Origin: CAZLGC01 sp964559275
Lineage (GTDB): Bacteria; Patescibacteriota; CALEFQ01
Direction of reading: 5' to 3'
DNA: 49,051 nucleotides
Assembly (NCBI GenBank): GCA_964559275.1
Contig: CAZLGC010000001.1
Location: 1-49,051 of the forward strand
Part shown: positions 46,416-49,051 of the stretch, in pieces
Layout: every line of letters begins with the position of its first letter
How positions within the stretch are numbered: the first letter of the stretch is position 1
Program-made: the position numbers and the translations under genes
Notes under the pieces: generated by a model
What the model was told of the DNA's origin: nothing
Seen by the model: only the letters and a program-made list of their open reading frames with translations
The model's database searches: none

Positions 46416-47464
46416 TTCTCTATTTTTTCAACCCCGGCATAGATAATTTCTAAATTCTGAGGATCAATCGCCAAGGTCGATATTATCCGACTAGTTGGTA
46501 GCAGCCAGTTAGACCAGGTTTGGCCGCTGTTAGTTGATTTATGCAGGGCCGAACCATTAGCAAAATAAATTATGTTCGGCGAATCAGGCGGTATGACCAG
46601 GGTTTCTACAGCCACTTCTCCCGGCTCCAGAAGTGAATTGACTACTTCCCAGGAAGCGCCGCCGTCATTAGTTCTAAGCAGGCCATGTGAGGTTGCCGCA
46701 TACACCGTATCCGAGGTTACACTGGTGATATCCAAAATCTCACTCCCCCCTTTGATTTCCTCAAACTGTTCGGTCAATTCAGTCCAGTTATCACCGCCGT
46801 CAATTGTTTTCAGAACACCTTTTCCGTCCGTCCCTACATATAATACGCGGCTGTCTGTCGGGCTCATTGTCATTGCCGTCAGATTACCGTCAAACCAATA
46901 TATAGCAGACCAGGTTGCGCCGGAGTCGTTACTGCGGAAAATACCACCTTGTTCGGACATTGCGTAGATTCGACTGGAATCGTAGTGATCAATCTCAATA
47001 TCAACCAAGGCCAAACCACCGTGAGCCTCCACCAAGATCTCTTCGACTGTCTCTTCAAAGCCGTTGGGCGACTTGAATATCTTGCCATTGTCGCCGTCTA
47101 GAGATGAGGCATAAACTACGTTAGGATCAGTCGGGTCAATAGCGATTGCAAAAATATCAACTTCACTAGGTAATACTCGTCGCCAGGTATCTCCGCCATC
47201 GGTAGTCTTGTAGATGCCTTCTCCAGAAACTCCGGCGTAGATTATATTTGTATCAACTGGATTAATAGCCAGGGCTTTGACATTATCCTTATTCAAGGAG
47301 TTATCCTCGTCAATCGTGACTTTTTGCTCCCAGGTACTTCCCCCATCAGTTGACTTGTAAATGCCACCGTCGGTAGACCGGTCACATCCCGGCAACCAGC
47401 TTACACCCAACAGGCCGATACCCAGAAATAAGGTGACGACGATTAACAATGTTTTGGTTTTCAT
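46412..47464 (-). CDS. Lipoprotein with BNR/YCF48-like beta-propeller repeats
   Basis: 350 aa. Signal peptide ending in lipobox LPGC (Cys27), so it is a lipid-anchored extracytoplasmic protein. Six or more repeats follow with the sialidase-type Asp box: KSTDGGSTWE, KTTDGGDTWR, RSNDSGATWS, KTIDGGDNWT, RTNDGGASWE, KSTNSGQTWS, spaced about 45-50 residues, each preceded by a I-A-I-x-P-x-D-x-x-x-x-Y-A strand. This is a beta-propeller of the sortilin/YCF48 type. Catalytic sialidase residues are not evident, so binding or assembly is more likely than hydrolysis. Four-base overlaps with holB and frr place it firmly in a housekeeping operon, which is unusual. Confidence 0.88.
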   Translation of the reverse strand: MKTKTLLIVVTLFLGIGLLGVSWLPGCDRSTDGGIYKSTDGGSTWEQKVTIDEDNSLNKDNVKALAINPVDTNIIYAGVSGEGIYKTTDGGDTWRRVLPSEVDIFAIAIDPTDPNVVYASSLDGDNGKIFKSPNGFEETVEEILVEAHGGLALVDIEIDHYDSSRIYAMSEQGGIFRSNDSGATWSAIYWFDGNLTAMTMSPTDSRVLYVGTDGKGVLKTIDGGDNWTELTEQFEEIKGGSEILDITSVTSDTVYAATSHGLLRTNDGGASWEVVNSLLEPGEVAVETLVIPPDSPNIIYFANGSALHKSTNSGQTWSNWLLPTSRIISTLAIDPQNLEIIYAGVEKIEK

Positions 47465-48390
47465 ATTTTTTCTTTTAGCGGAACGTGATTTATAAAATAG
47501 TTTTCAAAAACCAGCTTAGAATTAGCGTTTTTTTCCAGTTGCTTCTTCACGGCAACTAAACCGCGCAACGCCTGCTGAATAGATTTAGGCGAAACAGATT
47601 TAGCAATTTTTTCGATCTCACTACGCAATGACAGATAAACCAGATCGTCTCCCTGGCCCTGTTGATACAAAAGACAATCACGAAGAACGCCTTCCCAGGC
47701 CTCAAGCCAGTGCCACGACGATTCGGAATCAGAAATTTCTTTGGCGTACTGACAACGCTCAAATATCGATGCGGAAAAGGTCTTGAGAAAATCTGCGGCC
47801 GGCTTCTCCACTTCCGACTCGATATCTTTGTCGGCAATACAATTACGAGCCCAGCCCGGACGCCCCCGAGACAAGCGTGCCAGTTCCCGGGCTCGGTTTT
47901 CCTCAACCCCATGCTTTTGCAAATCAGCCGCTATTTCTGCCTGACGGACAACTGCTAATCTCACTAACTGGGTACGCGAAATTATAGTTGGTAAAACCGC
48001 CCGTAGTCGCCTGGCCAATAATATAAATATCACCTTTGTCTGCGGCTCTTCCAGTATTTTCAAAAAAGCATTCTGGGCGGCAATCGTCATCTGATCAAGG
48101 TCACCCAAAATAACTGCGCGCCAGCCGCCGTAAGGATTGGTCAAACTCAGTTCGTGCTGTAAGGCGCGGACATCCTTTATTTTTATACTCTTGTCCGGAC
48201 GAACGATTATCAAATTCTGCGGAGCTTTTTTCGTATCAACCAACTGGCTAGCAAACCATTTGGCTACTGCACCCTTGCCAACCTGGGCAGTACCAACAAA
48301 AAGGTAAGCGTGGGCAACGCTGTCTTTGGAAATCACAGCTGAAAGCAACCCCAGAACTTTCTGGTGGCCGACTATTTCTTCAGTTTTCAT
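47461..48390 (-). CDS. holB: DNA polymerase III delta-prime subunit
   Basis: 309 aa clamp-loader stator. It starts MKTEEIVGHQKVLGLLSAVI, with a P-loop GTAQVGKGA near 33-41 that lacks the Ser/Thr after Lys, so it may bind but not hydrolyse ATP. ILGDLDQMTIAAQNAFLKIL and EEPQTKVIFILLA are the family pattern, and SRTQLVRL replaces the SRC motif. No zinc cysteines in the usual place, so it is a reduced form. ATG at 48390 lies only 6 bases after a good -10 element, so the mRNA is probably leaderless. It heads the long block that runs to the Ham1-like gene. Confidence 0.92.
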   Translation of the reverse strand: MKTEEIVGHQKVLGLLSAVISKDSVAHAYLFVGTAQVGKGAVAKWFASQLVDTKKAPQNLIIVRPDKSIKIKDVRALQHELSLTNPYGGWRAVILGDLDQMTIAAQNAFLKILEEPQTKVIFILLARRLRAVLPTIISRTQLVRLAVVRQAEIAADLQKHGVEENRARELARLSRGRPGWARNCIADKDIESEVEKPAADFLKTFSASIFERCQYAKEISDSESSWHWLEAWEGVLRDCLLYQQGQGDDLVYLSLRSEIEKIAKSVSPKSIQQALRGLVAVKKQLEKNANSKLVFENYFINHVPLKEKI

Positions 48391-48396
48391 GACAAT

Positions 48397-48425
48397 ATTT
48401 TACCATATTTATTAACGATAAGCAA
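48397..48425 (-). promoter_or_regulatory. Promoter of the holB-to-Ham1 block, leaderless
   Basis: Minus strand TTGCTT (48420-48425), 17-bp spacer, TAAAAT (48397-48402). Only six bases separate the -10 from the holB ATG. Confidence 0.65.
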
Positions 48426-48430
48426 AATCA

Positions 48431-49051
48431 TTACTGCGTTAATACTCTCTTAATCTGGCCGGCGCTTTTTGACCAGCTGAATTTCGCCAGTTGCCTGGCA
48501 ATAACTTGGTCATCCGGCAAATTCAGCCTTTCCCAGACGGCTGTCATCTTCCTGGCAATATCAGAAACATCAACCGGATCAAAATAGGTCACTGCGTCCC
48601 CGCCCACCTCCGGCAACGATGAAATCCGACTGCAAATCACGGGCGTCTCTACCGATAAAGATTCCAGAATCGGGATTCCGAAGCCTTCATAGAGTGAAGG
48701 GTATACCATCGCCCGCGCCGAATGCAGAAAAATAGCAAAATCAGATTTGTCAACGTAGCCGGGTACGACGATATCTTTGACGAAAGGGCTCTCTGAAATT
48801 TTCTCTTTAATCAACGTACTACCGAAACCCTCCTTACCCGCTAACAGAAGCTTAGCCGGGTAATCGCCATGTGACTTAAACCTGTTAAAAGCTTCAATCA
48901 GCCTCCGCAGATTCTTGCGTTTTTCCAGCCGACCAGTGAATATGAAGTACGATTGCTCTTTGAGATTATATCTAGATAAGGTCTCGTCAGCGCGGGCCGT
49001 CGCAACTTCCGGACGACTATAGCCATTGGGTACCACAAATATCTTTTTGGG
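48431..49051 (-). CDS. Glycosyltransferase family 4, C-terminal part (5' end outside window)
   Basis: At least 206 residues of a GT-B enzyme. YFIFTGRLEKRKNLRRLIEA is the strand-helix start of the C-terminal Rossmann domain, and YPSLYEGFGIPILESLSVE with the E-x(7)-E motif binds the nucleotide-sugar donor. VICSRISSLPEVGGDAVTYF is also typical. The frame stays open to the window edge (upstream codons read KKIFVV before VPNG), so this is a partial gene, not a start at 49036. It probably transfers sugar to a surface glycan or lipid. The stop lies beside the holB promoter. Confidence 0.9.
   Translation of the reverse strand, partial: PKKIFVVPNGYSRPEVATARADETLSRYNLKEQSYFIFTGRLEKRKNLRRLIEAFNRFKSHGDYPAKLLLAGKEGFGSTLIKEKISESPFVKDIVVPGYVDKSDFAIFLHSARAMVYPSLYEGFGIPILESLSVETPVICSRISSLPEVGGDAVTYFDPVDVSDIARKMTAVWERLNLPDDQVIARQLAKFSWSKSAGQIKRVLTQ

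Overview
This window looks like a chromosomal scaffold piece from a small-genome bacterium. I think a member of the Candidate Phyla Radiation (Patescibacteria) is most likely. Support comes from the reduced frr-rseP-proS order (uppS, cdsA and dxr are missing between frr and rseP), the large membrane-anchored VirD4/TraG-like ATPase with small satellite proteins, many short membrane or coiled-coil proteins of unknown function, and apparently leaderless mRNAs. TGA is a normal stop codon (serS, cysS and others end in it), which excludes the UGA-glycine lineages. The placement rests on gene content alone; there is no rRNA here.

Layout. 1-541: 5' part of a secreted repeat protein. 600-3060: a run of single genes (PRPP synthetase-like, a 74-aa protein, a HAD phosphatase), each with its own TTGACW-N17-TAWAMT promoter, strong Shine-Dalgarno and terminator, followed by a 16-bp inverted repeat that may bound a small RNA. 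3.1-8.3 kb: small exported and Cys-rich proteins, a beta-helix protein, a 40-aa metallothionein-like protein and an RND exporter. 8.4-12.2 kb: a tight six-gene operon, csoR-trxA-gdhA-mutM-prx-sor, with a perfect G/C palindrome inside its promoter. 12.2-13.8 kb: a RecB/Cas4-like nuclease and a membrane protein. 13.8-14.2 kb: tRNA-Gln inside nested inverted repeats with broken tRNA copies. 14.2-20.3 kb: dnaX, gtrA and the ATPase cluster. 20.4-25.9 kb: cysS, dus, an HD protein, dnaB, ybaB and recR. 25.9-31 kb: rplU, two membrane glycosyltransferases and small proteins. 31-37.7 kb: sbp, ftsQ, cmk, serS, a bactofilin-like protein, lysS and greA. 37.9-48.4 kb: one colinear block holB-lipoprotein-frr-rseP-proS-mreB-mreC-mreD-mrdA-Ham1. 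48.4 kb to the end: a partial GT4 glycosyltransferase.

How the parts fit. The mre/mrdA block, ftsQ, the bactofilin-like protein and the polyprenyl-phosphate sugar transferases indicate a peptidoglycan-walled, probably rod-shaped cell. Superoxide reductase, an archaeal-type Prx6 and thioredoxin under a CsoR/CstR-type repressor suggest an anaerobe that handles oxygen or reactive sulfur stress. Replication (dnaB, dnaX, delta-prime), recombination (recR), repair (mutM) and translation genes are ordinary housekeeping.

Two technical points. The 100-N gap inside cysS is flanked by the same 55 bases on both sides, so it is almost certainly a false gap and cysS is intact. Several CDS starts were moved from the longest ORF to agree with promoters, Shine-Dalgarno sites or stop/start overlaps.
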